Below are positions 50,406 to 59,364 of a stretch of DNA of 64,000 nt, piece after piece. The stretch covers positions 868,001 to 932,000 of the forward strand of contig NZ_JAYXHS010000002.1 in NCBI RefSeq assembly GCF_036017035.1, read 5' to 3'. The notes beneath the pieces were generated by a model. That model was not told where the DNA came from, did not search any database, and worked only from the letters and a program-made list of their open reading frames with translations. The stretch comes from Viridibacterium silvisoli (lineage in GTDB: Bacteria > Pseudomonadota > Gammaproteobacteria > Burkholderiales > Rhodocyclaceae). Position 1 is the first letter of the stretch; each line of letters opens with the position of its first letter. The translations under genes and the position numbers were made by a program.

Positions 50406-53063
50406 ATGAAAACATTCAAGCCCGGCGCGGTCGCGATGCTCACACGCACCATCGAGTATCGCGGCCGCTTCCGCTTCATAGTCACGCCGATGCTTTTCGT
50501 ATCCCTTCAGGGGCCTCTGCGCCTGCGTGGCGAGGGGGCGTTGTGGCAGTTCGCAGCCGAGGAGCTCGGTGCAGAAACCGCCCTGGATGCTGGCATGCCG
50601 AAAGTCCGCGGCGAATACTTCGTGCATGGTCGGGCTAGCCCGCCCGGCGGGCCGGCGCCGGCCTGCGCGGTGCGTGCCCGCTTCGCAGGCAAAGAGAAAG
50701 CGCTCATCGTGTTCGGCAAGCGCAGCTGGCAGGGCAAGGAGCCCAGCGAGCCCGAAGCCTTTCACGATATGCCCATGGACTGGCGTCTGGCCTACGGTGG
50801 TGGCGATTTCGCCCTCAATCCTGCGGGCCTCGGGCATATCAAACCGGATGACACGGCGACGAGCTGGGCTTTGCCGCAGGTCGAGTATCCGGATGATCCC
50901 TCGGTGCGTCCCGGCAAGCCGATCAAGGTGGCCGGCTTCGGCGCGCGCGATGCAATGCATCCGGAGCGCGCCGCGATGATCGGCACCTACGATGACAACT
51001 GGCTGAAGACGGACTTCCCAGGCCTGGCGCGCGACGTCGACTGGCGTCACTTCAACGTCACGCAGCAGGACCAATGGCTCGACCTGCCGATTGCGGCCGA
51101 TGCGCCCTGGTCCTTCGAGCACCTGCATCCGACCCGGCCGCTGTTGCAGGGCAATCTGCCCGGCCTGGTATCGCGCTGTTTCATCACTCGTCTCGTTGGT
51201 GACGAGCCACGTTTCCAGGAAATCCCGACGCAGCTCGAGACGGTACTGTTCTTCCCGCATCGCGAGTGCGCGGTGCTGATCAGTCGCGGCAGCCTCGAAG
51301 TGGCAGAAGAGGATGCGGCCGAGATCAAATTGCTGATCGCGGCGGCAGAGTGGCAGGACGAGTCACGTTCGCTCGAGCACTACGCCGAAGCCGTGCAACA
51401 GCGCCTCGATCCGGAAAACGGCCACTTCTTCATGCTCAAGGAGGACGACCTCCTGCCGGGCGGGCAGGGCGAGCGCTACAGCGTCGAGCAGTTCGTCAGC
51501 GCCTTGCCCGAGAATCCGCGCCCCCTGCTCGCCGAGAACCTGCGCCGGCGTCAGCGTGCCGAGATCGAAAGTGCGCGCGCCATGGTGACGGCCTACGGCA
51601 TGGACCCTGATGATGGTCACGCGCCGAGCTTGCCTGCAGAGGCTGAGGCGCTGCCAAAAAGGCTGGAGGATTTTCCTGCCTTCCTTGCAGAGAAGAAGGC
51701 ACAGGAGCTTGCCTCGCGAGCGGAGTTTGCCGCGCGCGAGGCGACGTATGATGCGCAACGGCGTGCGCTGTTCGCGAGCCTTGGCATGGACTACGGCATC
51801 ATCGAGGCCGAGTACTCGGCCAAGCCCAAAGGGCCGCCGACCATGACGGCCCAAGCGCAATTCGACACCCTGGCGCAGGTGCGCAGCACGCTGGCGGCGC
51901 AGAATGGGCCCGTTGACGAGATCGACCAGTACCTCGAAGACCCTGCATTCCGCGAACGCATGCATTCCGCAGAGCGCCAGGCGAAGCAGGCCTACCTGGT
52001 CAGCGCACACATGCAAGACGCGGCTGACCGCATGCCTGCAGAACGTGCGGACTGGATTCGTGATCGCGCAGTGCAGCACCTGGAAAGCGGTGGCGCTTTC
52101 ACGGGCATCAACCTCACTGGCGCCAATCTAACCGGGATGAATTTTGCAGGGCGTGATTTCAGCGGCGCGCATCTGGAAGCCATTGATTTCAGCGGCTGCG
52201 ATTTGTCAGGCTGCAATTTCGACAAGGCAGTGCTGGCGCGTGCCAATCTTTCGCGGGCCACGCTGACTGGCGCGAGTTTGCGCGACGCCAATCTTGGTGA
52301 AGCAGATCTGAGTGACGCGGATTTCAGCAACGCAGTGCTGGAAGGCGCCATCCTGCGCGGTGCGCATTTCGCGCGCGCACGCTTCGTCGGCGCGAATCTG
52401 CAAAAGATCAATCTTCTGGGCGGTGCGGATTTCCGTGAAGGGGACCTGTCTGGTGCCAACGCCGCGGATGTCGTATTGCTCGATGCTGACCTGCAAGGCC
52501 TGGTGTGTCGCAATACCAATCTCGACCGGGCAGCCTTCGTACGTTGCAAGCTCGGGGGGGCAGATTTCTCGGGCGCGAGCCTGGAGCGTGCGTCCTTCAT
52601 CGAGGTGCAGGCGCAGGAGATGCGATTCGTCGGTGCGCGCATCATCAAGACCGTTTTCGTCGGCGTGAACATGCTGGATGGCGCTGACTTCAGCGGCGCC
52701 GAGATTCTCACCAGCAACTTCCGGCCCTCCAGCATGCGTGGTGCGCGTTTTGATGCCGCGACCATTCGCGAGTCGGATTTCTCGAGTGCCGATCTGCATT
52801 CGTCGAGCTTCGCTGCGGCGAATGCAACTGATTGCCGCTTCACGAAGACCGATTTGCGCAAGGCGCGCATGGCGGGCGCGAAGCTCATGAACAGCAGCTT
52901 TGCCAGTGCCCGCCTCGAAGGTGCGGATTTGCGCGAGACGAACCTGTATGCAGCCGATCTGGCGCGTGTTGTGGCGGACACGGCCACGCGTTTCGACAAG
53001 GCATTGACGACCAAGGTGCGCACCTATCCCCGGCGTCGTGATCCTGAGGTAGATGCAACGTGA
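50406..53063 (+). CDS. DUF2169 adaptor fused to a pentapeptide-repeat domain
   Basis: An 885-residue protein. Residues 1-290 are a DUF2169 domain (ALIVFGKRSWQGKEPSEPEA, MDWRLAYGG, LETVLFFPHRECAVLISRGS). Residues about 300-560 are a helical linker (EFAAREATYDAQRRALFASL). Residues about 565-875 are pentapeptide repeats with the A(D/N)LxG rhythm (INLTGANLTGMNFAGRDFSG, ADLSDADFSNAVLEGAILRG) that should make a right-handed quadrilateral beta-helix. DUF2169 proteins act as T6SS chaperones; the added beta-helix could extend the adaptor or form a cargo-binding rod. It overlaps by 4 nt with another pentapeptide gene. Confidence 0.9.
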   Translation: MKTFKPGAVAMLTRTIEYRGRFRFIVTPMLFVSLQGPLRLRGEGALWQFAAEELGAETALDAGMPKVRGEYFVHGRASPPGGPAPACAVRARFAGKEKALIVFGKRSWQGKEPSEPEAFHDMPMDWRLAYGGGDFALNPAGLGHIKPDDTATSWALPQVEYPDDPSVRPGKPIKVAGFGARDAMHPERAAMIGTYDDNWLKTDFPGLARDVDWRHFNVTQQDQWLDLPIAADAPWSFEHLHPTRPLLQGNLPGLVSRCFITRLVGDEPRFQEIPTQLETVLFFPHRECAVLISRGSLEVAEEDAAEIKLLIAAAEWQDESRSLEHYAEAVQQRLDPENGHFFMLKEDDLLPGGQGERYSVEQFVSALPENPRPLLAENLRRRQRAEIESARAMVTAYGMDPDDGHAPSLPAEAEALPKRLEDFPAFLAEKKAQELASRAEFAAREATYDAQRRALFASLGMDYGIIEAEYSAKPKGPPTMTAQAQFDTLAQVRSTLAAQNGPVDEIDQYLEDPAFRERMHSAERQAKQAYLVSAHMQDAADRMPAERADWIRDRAVQHLESGGAFTGINLTGANLTGMNFAGRDFSGAHLEAIDFSGCDLSGCNFDKAVLARANLSRATLTGASLRDANLGEADLSDADFSNAVLEGAILRGAHFARARFVGANLQKINLLGGADFREGDLSGANAADVVLLDADLQGLVCRNTNLDRAAFVRCKLGGADFSGASLERASFIEVQAQEMRFVGARIIKTVFVGVNMLDGADFSGAEILTSNFRPSSMRGARFDAATIRESDFSSADLHSSSFAAANATDCRFTKTDLRKARMAGAKLMNSSFASARLEGADLRETNLYAADLARVVADTATRFDKALTTKVRTYPRRRDPEVDAT

Positions 53064-54130
53064 GCGTCATGACACGCGATGAGCTTGCCGCGCTGATCCA
53101 TTCCGGTTACGAGGCCAATGCCCTGGACTTGCGTGGCCTCGATCTGCGTACCGCTGTATTGAGTGGTGGCGTGTTCAAGGGCTGCGACCTGAGCGGCGCA
53201 GACTTGTCTGGTGCGGATTTGCGGCAGACGAATTTCATCGATTGCCGCTTCGACGAGGCGAAGTTTGCGGAAACGAAAGCCGAAGACTGCTCCATCGTGC
53301 GATGCAGTTTCGTGCGTAGCGACATGAAGGGCATCGCGCTGCGCAATACGAATTTCGCAGAGGGACAGTTCAGCGATGTGGACCTGAGCAAGGCTGATCT
53401 TTCACTCGTCGTGTTTGCCAAGAGCAAGCTCGAACGCGTGCGCTTCAGCGGCGCGCGCACGGACCGCGCCAATATGCTGGAGTGTGAAGTGCTGGCTCCG
53501 GACTTCAGCCAGACGCTGCTTGATCGTGTGGTGATCCTGAGTGCCGATCTGCGTACCGCGAAGTTCGATGGCGCGGTTCTGAAGAACGTGGTCTTCCTGA
53601 AATGTGTATTGGCCGGCCAGAATTTTTCAAGTGCCGATCTCGTGCTCAGCCAATTGATCGGCGCAGACGTGAGCGCTTGCGACTTCACTGGCGCCAATCT
53701 GCGGCAGGTGAACTTTCAGGGAGGCAAAGCGATCGGTGCCAGGTTCAGCAAGGCCGACGCACGCAATGCGATCTTCATGGAGTGCGACGTAAGTGGCGCC
53801 GACTTCTCGGGTGCTGTGCTGACGCAGGCCATCTTCGTTGCGACACAGGCTACACAGGTGCGCTTCAACGATGCCGATATGCGCCAGTGTGTGTTGCAGC
53901 GGGCGGTTTGCGTACAGGCGAGTTTTGCAGGGGCCAATCTGGATGAAGCTGATTGTTCTCATGCCGACCTTAGTTCCGCCGATCTGCGTGGCGCATCTTT
54001 AGGGCGTACGAAATTGCATGGCGTGCAGGACCAGGGCGCTGTTTTTACGGATCGCAAGCGGGCGCTGGAAAGCGACCGGGAATTGTTGGCTGCCGAGCAA
54101 TGGCAGCCGCGTCGTGTTGACCCGGCCTGA
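53060..54130 (+). CDS. Pentapeptide-repeat protein of the T6SS module
   Basis: A 356-residue protein built almost entirely of pentapeptide repeats (GCDLSGADLSGADLRQTNFI, ADLSSADLRGASLGRTKLHG). GTG start in a GTGA overlap with the DUF2169 fusion; an ATG lies 9 nt on. No signal peptide. Placement after the fusion suggests the two beta-helices stack or dimerise. It could be part of the spike adaptor or, less likely, an immunity-like DNA mimic. Confidence 0.88.
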   Translation: MSVMTRDELAALIHSGYEANALDLRGLDLRTAVLSGGVFKGCDLSGADLSGADLRQTNFIDCRFDEAKFAETKAEDCSIVRCSFVRSDMKGIALRNTNFAEGQFSDVDLSKADLSLVVFAKSKLERVRFSGARTDRANMLECEVLAPDFSQTLLDRVVILSADLRTAKFDGAVLKNVVFLKCVLAGQNFSSADLVLSQLIGADVSACDFTGANLRQVNFQGGKAIGARFSKADARNAIFMECDVSGADFSGAVLTQAIFVATQATQVRFNDADMRQCVLQRAVCVQASFAGANLDEADCSHADLSSADLRGASLGRTKLHGVQDQGAVFTDRKRALESDRELLAAEQWQPRRVDPA

Positions 54131-54155
54131 CGCGGCCGGACAGGAAGGAGACATC

Positions 54156-54767
54156 ATGGGAACACCTGCCAATGAACTGATCACGCAAATCGTCGCCATG
54201 CCGGTGAATGCCATCGGCCACGTGATTGCGTGTGCAGACGAGAGCGCCATCCGCGTGCAGCTGGAGGGTGCGGAGTGCGTTGTCAAACGCGCGGCCAGTT
54301 GCCTGCTTGCGCCGGAAGAGGGCGACAGCGTGCTGGTGTGCGGGCCGGATGCGAGCGCGCTGTACATCATTGCCGTGCTGGAGCGCAGCGCGACACGGCC
54401 GGCTCGCCTTGCACTGGGGCAGGATGCCGAGATCTCCACGCGCGGCAAACTGACGGTGGCGAGCGACGAGTTGCTGGTACGCGCACGTCATGCCACGACG
54501 CTGGTTGATCAGCTTGCGAGTTTCGGCCGTGAGTTGAGCGCCTCGATCGGCAAGATCAAGCTGGTCGGCAATTTCTTCGAATCCTTCTTCGAGCGCACCA
54601 GCCAGTTCGCGGGCAATAGCGTGCGCACGGTCGAAGGTATCGACCAGTTGCGTAGTGCCAGCATTGACTATCGCGCCGAGCAGTCGCTGAACCTGCAGGC
54701 TTCGGAAGTCATTGCCACGGCGAAGACCCTGGTCAAGGTCGATGGCGGCCAGATCCACATCGGCTAA
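54156..54767 (+). CDS. DUF3540 family T6SS accessory protein
   Basis: A 203-residue protein, ATG behind AAGGAG. N-terminal OB-like part (VIACADESAIRVQLEGAECV, APEEGDSVLVCGPDASALYI), then beta segments (LALGQDAEISTRGKLTVASD) and a helical stretch (FFESFFERTSQFAGNSVRTV), ending NLQASEVIATAKTLVKVDGG then QIHIG. This is the DUF3540 pattern. The C-terminal beta rungs resemble the end of a VgrG needle and may join the DUF4150 tip encoded 11 nt downstream. Confidence 0.9.
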   Translation: MGTPANELITQIVAMPVNAIGHVIACADESAIRVQLEGAECVVKRAASCLLAPEEGDSVLVCGPDASALYIIAVLERSATRPARLALGQDAEISTRGKLTVASDELLVRARHATTLVDQLASFGRELSASIGKIKLVGNFFESFFERTSQFAGNSVRTVEGIDQLRSASIDYRAEQSLNLQASEVIATAKTLVKVDGGQIHIG

Positions 54768-54778
54768 GGGAGAGAGAT

Positions 54779-55177
54779 ATGTTCGCCAATACGCAGATGA
54801 TGGGCATGGACATGGGAATGCCGGATGTCTGCCTGACTCCCGCGCCGCCCGCGCCGCCGATTCCGATTCCCTACCCGAACATGGCGATGGGGCCGACAGC
54901 CATCCCGAATTGTCCGACGATCCTGTTCATGGGCGCGCCCGCGCACAATCTGGCGACGACCATTCCGATGACCAATGGCGATAACGCTGGCGTCATGATG
55001 GGCGTGGCCTCCGGAACGGTGATGGGGCCGTCACGTCATCTCACCGGTGCGTTCATGACGCTGCTGATGGGCATGCCCGCAACGCGCCTGACCAGCATGT
55101 CCCTGCAGAACAGCACCAACTGCCCCGGCTGTCGTATCGTGCCGAGCCAGGTCAAGGTGCTGTTGATGGGGCCTTGA
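54779..55177 (+). CDS. DUF4150 (PAAR-like) spike-tip protein, module 2
   Basis: A 132-residue protein: DVCLTPAPPAPPIPIPYPNM is the family hallmark, followed by ILFMGAPAHNLATTIPMTNG and GTVMGPSRHL. There is no effector domain. Unlike the first DUF4150, it is rich in methionine. It would cap VgrG2. No nuclease or immunity pair accompanies it, so either its cargo is the pentapeptide proteins or the cargo gene is elsewhere. Confidence 0.92.
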   Translation: MFANTQMMGMDMGMPDVCLTPAPPAPPIPIPYPNMAMGPTAIPNCPTILFMGAPAHNLATTIPMTNGDNAGVMMGVASGTVMGPSRHLTGAFMTLLMGMPATRLTSMSLQNSTNCPGCRIVPSQVKVLLMGP

Positions 55178-55194
55178 ACAACTACGCGCTTGCC

Positions 55195-55560
55195 ATGAAA
55201 AAAATGCTCATTCCCCTCCTGATTGTTGCGGGTCTCGTGATTGCTGCCGGGATCGTCTATTTTGTCGTGACGCAGAAATCCGACGCTGGCGGCTTCGACT
55301 TCAGCCACACCCAACGTACCCTCGAGACAGGGACGCCCGCCAAGGCGCGTGTGCTGACGATGCGCGACACGGGTGGGCGCTTGAACAGCAATCCGGTGGT
55401 CGAATTCCAGCTGGAGGTACAGCCGGCAAGTGGGGCTGCGTTCAGCGCGACAACCCGGGCCATTATTTCTACCGTGGATCTGCCGCGTTTCCAGGCGGGC
55501 GCCAGTATCGATGTGAAATATGATCCGGTAGATCACAGCAGCGTCGCTGTCCTGCATTGA
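55195..55560 (+). CDS. Small membrane-anchored DUF3592-like protein
   Basis: A 121-residue protein. One N-terminal membrane helix (MLIPLLIVAGLVIAAGIVYF) is followed by a beta domain: GTPAKARVLTMRDTGGRLNS, NPVVEFQLEV, then RFQAGASIDVKYDPVDHSSV, a pattern known from DUF3592-like domains. I start at ATG; a TTG at 55174 overlapping the DUF4150 stop is also possible. No T6SS role is established. Confidence 0.7.
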   Translation: MKKMLIPLLIVAGLVIAAGIVYFVVTQKSDAGGFDFSHTQRTLETGTPAKARVLTMRDTGGRLNSNPVVEFQLEVQPASGAAFSATTRAIISTVDLPRFQAGASIDVKYDPVDHSSVAVLH

Positions 55561-55753
55561 GAATGATGAGATTCCGGCCGATCAAAGGCCGACGCAGGCG
55601 CACGGTGATTGGGGTAATCTTTTTGCCGTAGCAGACCCACAAAAGAAGAAGCGTTTGCTATTCCTGATTGCAGGCATGTGTCACCAGCGCCGCAGGGCCA
55701 CATTCGGCGCGCTATCCAGCATGCAATCAAACACTTGAACAGGAGAAGTTCGC
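55561..55753 (+). promoter_or_regulatory. Intergenic region likely holding the tagH promoter
   Basis: 193 nt between the DUF3592-like gene and tagH with no gene. It marks a new transcription unit for the regulatory genes. I see no confident promoter. Confidence 0.35.
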
Positions 55754-57658
55754 TTGTTGCGCATTTCGGTTTATCAATTTCAAGGCGAAGCGCCTGAATC
55801 CCCACTGGCATGTGAGTTCCGGGAGCAGGGCGGCACGATAGGGCGTGACTTCAGCAATCAGCTGGCACTGCCCGATCAGGAGCGCCACATGTCACGTGTG
55901 CAGGCCGAGGTGCAGTTCGTCAATGGCGGCTATCAACTCGTCGACCACGGCAGCAATCCGACCACCGTGAACGGCATGCCGCTTGGCAAGGGCAACGCTG
56001 CGCCCCTGAATGATGGCGACGAGATCGGTATCGCTTTCTACACCTTGCGCGTGGAGATTCCGCGCGCCGCACCTTCGTTCGTGTCGAGCCCCGCCCCCGT
56101 CAGCCGTGCGCAACCGCCGAGCCCGCCTCCTGCCGCAAGTGGCGATGCGCTTGGCTTGTTTGCGTCGGCATCGGCGCCTGCCAGCGCGCCACGCGCAGTG
56201 GCCCCGGCCCCGCTTTCAATGGATGATCCGTTTGCGGCCTTGTCGATGCCCGGTCAGGTCGCGAAGCCTGTGCCAAAAGCGCCACCCGCGCAGCCAGCAT
56301 CAGCCGCTTCCGACGACCCGTTTGCTGTGTTCGGCGCACCGTTGCCTGCGCCATCGGCCCCCCCGGTGCGCAGTTCTGCGCCCGCGCCCATGGACGACCC
56401 CTTTGCTGCTTTCGGTGCCGCGCCCAAGCCGGCAGCTGCAGCATCGCCTCTGGGTATCGATCTGCCGGGTGATCCCCTGGGTGTCGGACTTCAGCAGGAG
56501 GGCGGTTCGCTCGACGATCTGTTCAGCCTGGATAGCAAGAGCCGTTCGCAAGACCCGTTCGCGGGTTCGGCCCTGGCAGATCCGCTTTTCGGCGGTCCTG
56601 CCTCGATTTCAGGCACCGAAGATCCTCTCGCCTTGCTGTCTGGCAGTGCGCCCGTAGCGCCGCCTACCGAGCGCAACGATGCGCCTTTGATGCACGAGGC
56701 ATTTACGCCGCCCAAGGTTGTCGAGGACGATTTCCTGTCGCTGGACCTGGCAGACGACGAGCCCGCTCCGGAGCCAGCAGTGGTGCCGGCAGCGCAGCCG
56801 GTCAAGCCGCTCGGTGGCATGGTGTCGTGGGACAACGAAGACCCAGGCGAACCTGCCAGTGGATCCGCACGCGCGCCGCAGGCGCCTGCACCAAGCGCTC
56901 CGGCCGCGCCGCCACCGCCGCCACCGGCGGCCCGGCCCGTGGTGGAGCCGGTTGCCAGCCAACCCGTGCCGCGTCCCAAGGTTGTTGTTGAAGGGCTGGA
57001 CAATACCTCGTCGGCCGCGGTGGCAGCCTCCGGGGCGCCGGGCGCACCGCAAGGCGACGCCAATGCCGCGGCGTTGCTCGAAGCATTGGCACGCGGTCTG
57101 GGGGTTACCGGCCTCAAGCCGCCGGGCGGGTTGACGCCCGAATTTATGGAGCATGTCGGCAAGATCGTGCGTGAGGCGGCACATGGCACGATAGAGCTGC
57201 TGCTGGCACGTGCGGTGACCAAGCGCGAAGTGCGTGCAGAGATGACGATGATCGTCAGCAAGAACAACAACCCGCTCAAATTCTCGCCGGATGTGAATTT
57301 CGCCCTGATGCAATTGATCGCTCCGACGGGCGCGGGCTTCATGCCGCCGGTAGAAGCGATGCGGGACGCCTATGATGATTTGAGAGCTCACCAGATCGCA
57401 TTCATGGCTGGTATGCGTGGGGCGCTGACGGGCGTTCTCGGGCGCTTCAAGCCTGAGGATCTGGAGGCCCGCTTGAGCGACAAGAGCTTCCTCGACTCGG
57501 TGCTGCCGGGCGGGCGCAAGGCGAAGTTGTGGGACCTGTACGAACAGCGTTTCGCGGATATCTCCCGCGAGGCGGAGGACAATTTTCATACCTTCTTTGG
57601 CCGCGAGTTTCTCAAGGCTTATGAAGAGCAACTTGATCGACTGCATGATGATCGTTGA
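55754..57658 (+). CDS. tagH: TagH, T6SS-associated FHA-domain protein
   Basis: A 634-residue protein starting at TTG, 8 nt behind AGGAG. Residues about 25-95 form the FHA phosphothreonine-binding domain (GTIGRDFSNQLALPDQERHM then SRVQAEVQF, VNGMPLGKGN): Gly-Arg, Ser-Arg and Asn-Gly residues that contact phosphopeptide are present. Residues about 105-430 are a Pro/Ala/Ser linker with repeated DDPFA motifs. Residues about 460-634 form the T6SS FHA C-terminal domain (FSPDVNFALMQLIAPTGAGF, MPPVEAMRDAYDDLRAHQI, FHTFFGREFLKAYEEQLDRL). In Pseudomonas the equivalent binds phosphorylated protein and activates T6SS after kinase PpkA acts. Here the phosphatase is immediately downstream and a kinase further on. 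Confidence 0.95.
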   Translation: MLRISVYQFQGEAPESPLACEFREQGGTIGRDFSNQLALPDQERHMSRVQAEVQFVNGGYQLVDHGSNPTTVNGMPLGKGNAAPLNDGDEIGIAFYTLRVEIPRAAPSFVSSPAPVSRAQPPSPPPAASGDALGLFASASAPASAPRAVAPAPLSMDDPFAALSMPGQVAKPVPKAPPAQPASAASDDPFAVFGAPLPAPSAPPVRSSAPAPMDDPFAAFGAAPKPAAAASPLGIDLPGDPLGVGLQQEGGSLDDLFSLDSKSRSQDPFAGSALADPLFGGPASISGTEDPLALLSGSAPVAPPTERNDAPLMHEAFTPPKVVEDDFLSLDLADDEPAPEPAVVPAAQPVKPLGGMVSWDNEDPGEPASGSARAPQAPAPSAPAAPPPPPPAARPVVEPVASQPVPRPKVVVEGLDNTSSAAVAASGAPGAPQGDANAAALLEALARGLGVTGLKPPGGLTPEFMEHVGKIVREAAHGTIELLLARAVTKREVRAEMTMIVSKNNNPLKFSPDVNFALMQLIAPTGAGFMPPVEAMRDAYDDLRAHQIAFMAGMRGALTGVLGRFKPEDLEARLSDKSFLDSVLPGGRKAKLWDLYEQRFADISREAEDNFHTFFGREFLKAYEEQLDRLHDDR

Positions 57659-57736
57659 GGCATCGCCGCCATGTGCGGCGTCAAGGGACAAGGACTGCAT
57701 GAATAGCAGCTTCCAGGGCAGGGCAAGGGCAATCCG

Positions 57737-58510
57737 ATGATTGAATTGCAGACTTCATACATTACCGAGACGGGGCGCCGTCAGCGCAATGAAGATGCTT
57801 GTGGCTACTGGAGTTCGGAGCAAGGCTCGTGCTGGGTCGTGTCCGACGGTGCAGGTGGCCATGGCAGCGGCGACAAGGCATCGAAGCTGGTGGTCAGTGC
57901 GGTGCTCGGGAAGTTTTCTGCGGCACCCGTGGTCAACGAAGACATGGTGATCAGCCTGCTGGAAGCTGCCCACACGGCCGTCATGGACGAGAAGCGTGCC
58001 AACCCGCAAGGCGATGACATGCATGCCACGGTGGCTATCGTGCTGATCGATCCGCAGACGCAGTCAGCTGTGTGGGGCCACGTTGGAGATTCGCGCGTGT
58101 ATCTGTTCCGTCAGCGCGTCCTGGCGCACCAGACCCGGGATCACAGCCTCGTACAGGGCATGATCGATGCGGGCTATGGCGACAGCGAAATGATCCGCAC
58201 GCACCCGCAGCGCAGCTTGCTGACCTCGGCCATCGGCAACTCTGGTGAGCTGGCACTCAGCGTGTCGGGTAGCCCTGTCGTCATTCAGGAGGGCGATGCC
58301 TTCTTGATGTGTACGGATGGATGGTGGGAGTACGTTGACGAGAAGACCATGGAAGGCTTGTTGCAAAATGCTGAGACGGCCGAAGAGTGGTTGCAGTTGA
58401 TGGCAGTCAAGGTCAAGGAAAGCGAGAACGACAAGAGCGACAATTACACGGCGATGGGAATCCAGGCAGGAGATCTCGAGCCGGTCACGACGGTCATTCT
58501 GGTGAAGTAA
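57737..58510 (+). CDS. PP2C-type Ser/Thr phosphatase of T6SS control (PppA/Stp1-like)
   Basis: A 257-residue cytoplasmic protein phosphatase. Metal-binding motifs of PPM phosphatases are in place: RQRNEDACG, VSDGAGGHGSGDKAS, GHVGDSRVYLF, MCTDGWWEYV and SDNYTAM. In T6SS control PppA reverses phosphorylation of the FHA protein by PpkA. It starts 78 nt after tagH and 34 nt before a lipoprotein gene. Confidence 0.93.
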   Translation: MIELQTSYITETGRRQRNEDACGYWSSEQGSCWVVSDGAGGHGSGDKASKLVVSAVLGKFSAAPVVNEDMVISLLEAAHTAVMDEKRANPQGDDMHATVAIVLIDPQTQSAVWGHVGDSRVYLFRQRVLAHQTRDHSLVQGMIDAGYGDSEMIRTHPQRSLLTSAIGNSGELALSVSGSPVVIQEGDAFLMCTDGWWEYVDEKTMEGLLQNAETAEEWLQLMAVKVKESENDKSDNYTAMGIQAGDLEPVTTVILVK

Positions 58511-58544
58511 ATCAGCGCAATTTGGCGAATACGGTGGAGGCAGT

Positions 58545-59207
58545 GTGCAAAGCAATCTGGTCCTGAAAAAATCCCTTGTCGTGGTACTAGGTCTGGGTCT
58601 GGTGGTGTCGGGCTGTTCCAGCATGGACAGCAAGACGACGGGAGCTGCAATCGGCGCCGGCATTGGCTGTGCGACGGGAGCCGTGTTCGCCAAGCTGACC
58701 AAGAATGACATGGGTACGGCCTGCGCCGTCGGTGCCGTTGCCGGTGGCGCGGCTGGCTACCTGTACGCGCGGAATGCCGAGGTGCAAGAGGCCAGGCAGG
58801 TGGCCGACAGCGCTGCCAAGGTAGAGGGTGCCAAGGTGACACCGGTCGAGACGCAGCAGGTTCAGGTCGTCGACAAAGCCACCAACAAGACCGAGACAGT
58901 CGCCGCTTTCAAGGCGGTGTCCGTCGAGATTCCGGTTAGCCAGCTGAATACGCCCGAGGGCAAGGATGCGGTCCGCAAGCTCAACGAATATGCGCGCAAG
59001 ACGGCGGATGAGCGGGGCGAAACGATCGACATGACGATTTCATCGGCGCCCGAGCACGGTGGTTCGACCAAGGTCGCGCTGAAAGAAACCATCGAGCCCG
59101 CAGGCAAGGGCAAGGTGCGGCGTACGCTGGTGGCTGATCCACGTGTCAGCGGTAGCGTGCAGCGTTACACGATCGAAGCCAAAAACCCGAGTCGCGTAGA
59201 CGTTTGA
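58545..59207 (+). CDS. Glycine-zipper lipoprotein
   Basis: A 220-residue lipoprotein, GTG start behind GTGGAGG. Lipobox LVVSGC at residues 19-24. A glycine-zipper segment (GAAIGAGIGCATGAVF, then AVGAVAGGAAGYLYARNAEV) follows, then a helical and beta C-terminal domain (VSVEIPVSQLNTPEGKDAVR, KLNEYARKTADERGETIDMT). The residual pattern recalls outer-membrane or OmpA-like helper domains but no peptidoglycan motif is clear. Probably associated with envelope assembly of T6SS. Confidence 0.8.
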   Translation: MQSNLVLKKSLVVVLGLGLVVSGCSSMDSKTTGAAIGAGIGCATGAVFAKLTKNDMGTACAVGAVAGGAAGYLYARNAEVQEARQVADSAAKVEGAKVTPVETQQVQVVDKATNKTETVAAFKAVSVEIPVSQLNTPEGKDAVRKLNEYARKTADERGETIDMTISSAPEHGGSTKVALKETIEPAGKGKVRRTLVADPRVSGSVQRYTIEAKNPSRVDV

Positions 59208-59336
59208 TACGAGCGCCGGGACGTTCGTGATTTCTAGGCTAATTCAGTAGGGCAAGGAGCCAACTCCCCCGTGCCAATGTGCGCGGTGCGATGGCAGGTT
59301 GTCGGCCAAAGCGGAAGTTGCAACCAACTCGTTCCA

Positions 59337-59364
59337 GCGTCCGCTGTCGGTCAATAGCGGACGC
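59337..59364 (-). terminator. Hairpin directly behind the MauJ/HEPN-like gene
   Basis: A perfect 9-bp stem (GCGTCCGCT, 10-nt loop, complement) touching the stop codon at 59365-59367. There is no long T-run on the minus strand; the plus-strand lipoprotein gene may also use it. Confidence 0.55.

Noticed and set aside
48180..51260. 1026-codon open frame on the minus strand, and similar long antisense frames at 18236-19957 and 22046-24340
   Set aside because: They lie exactly opposite strongly supported plus-strand genes (vgrG, tpsA) and their translations are low-complexity shadows produced by high GC.
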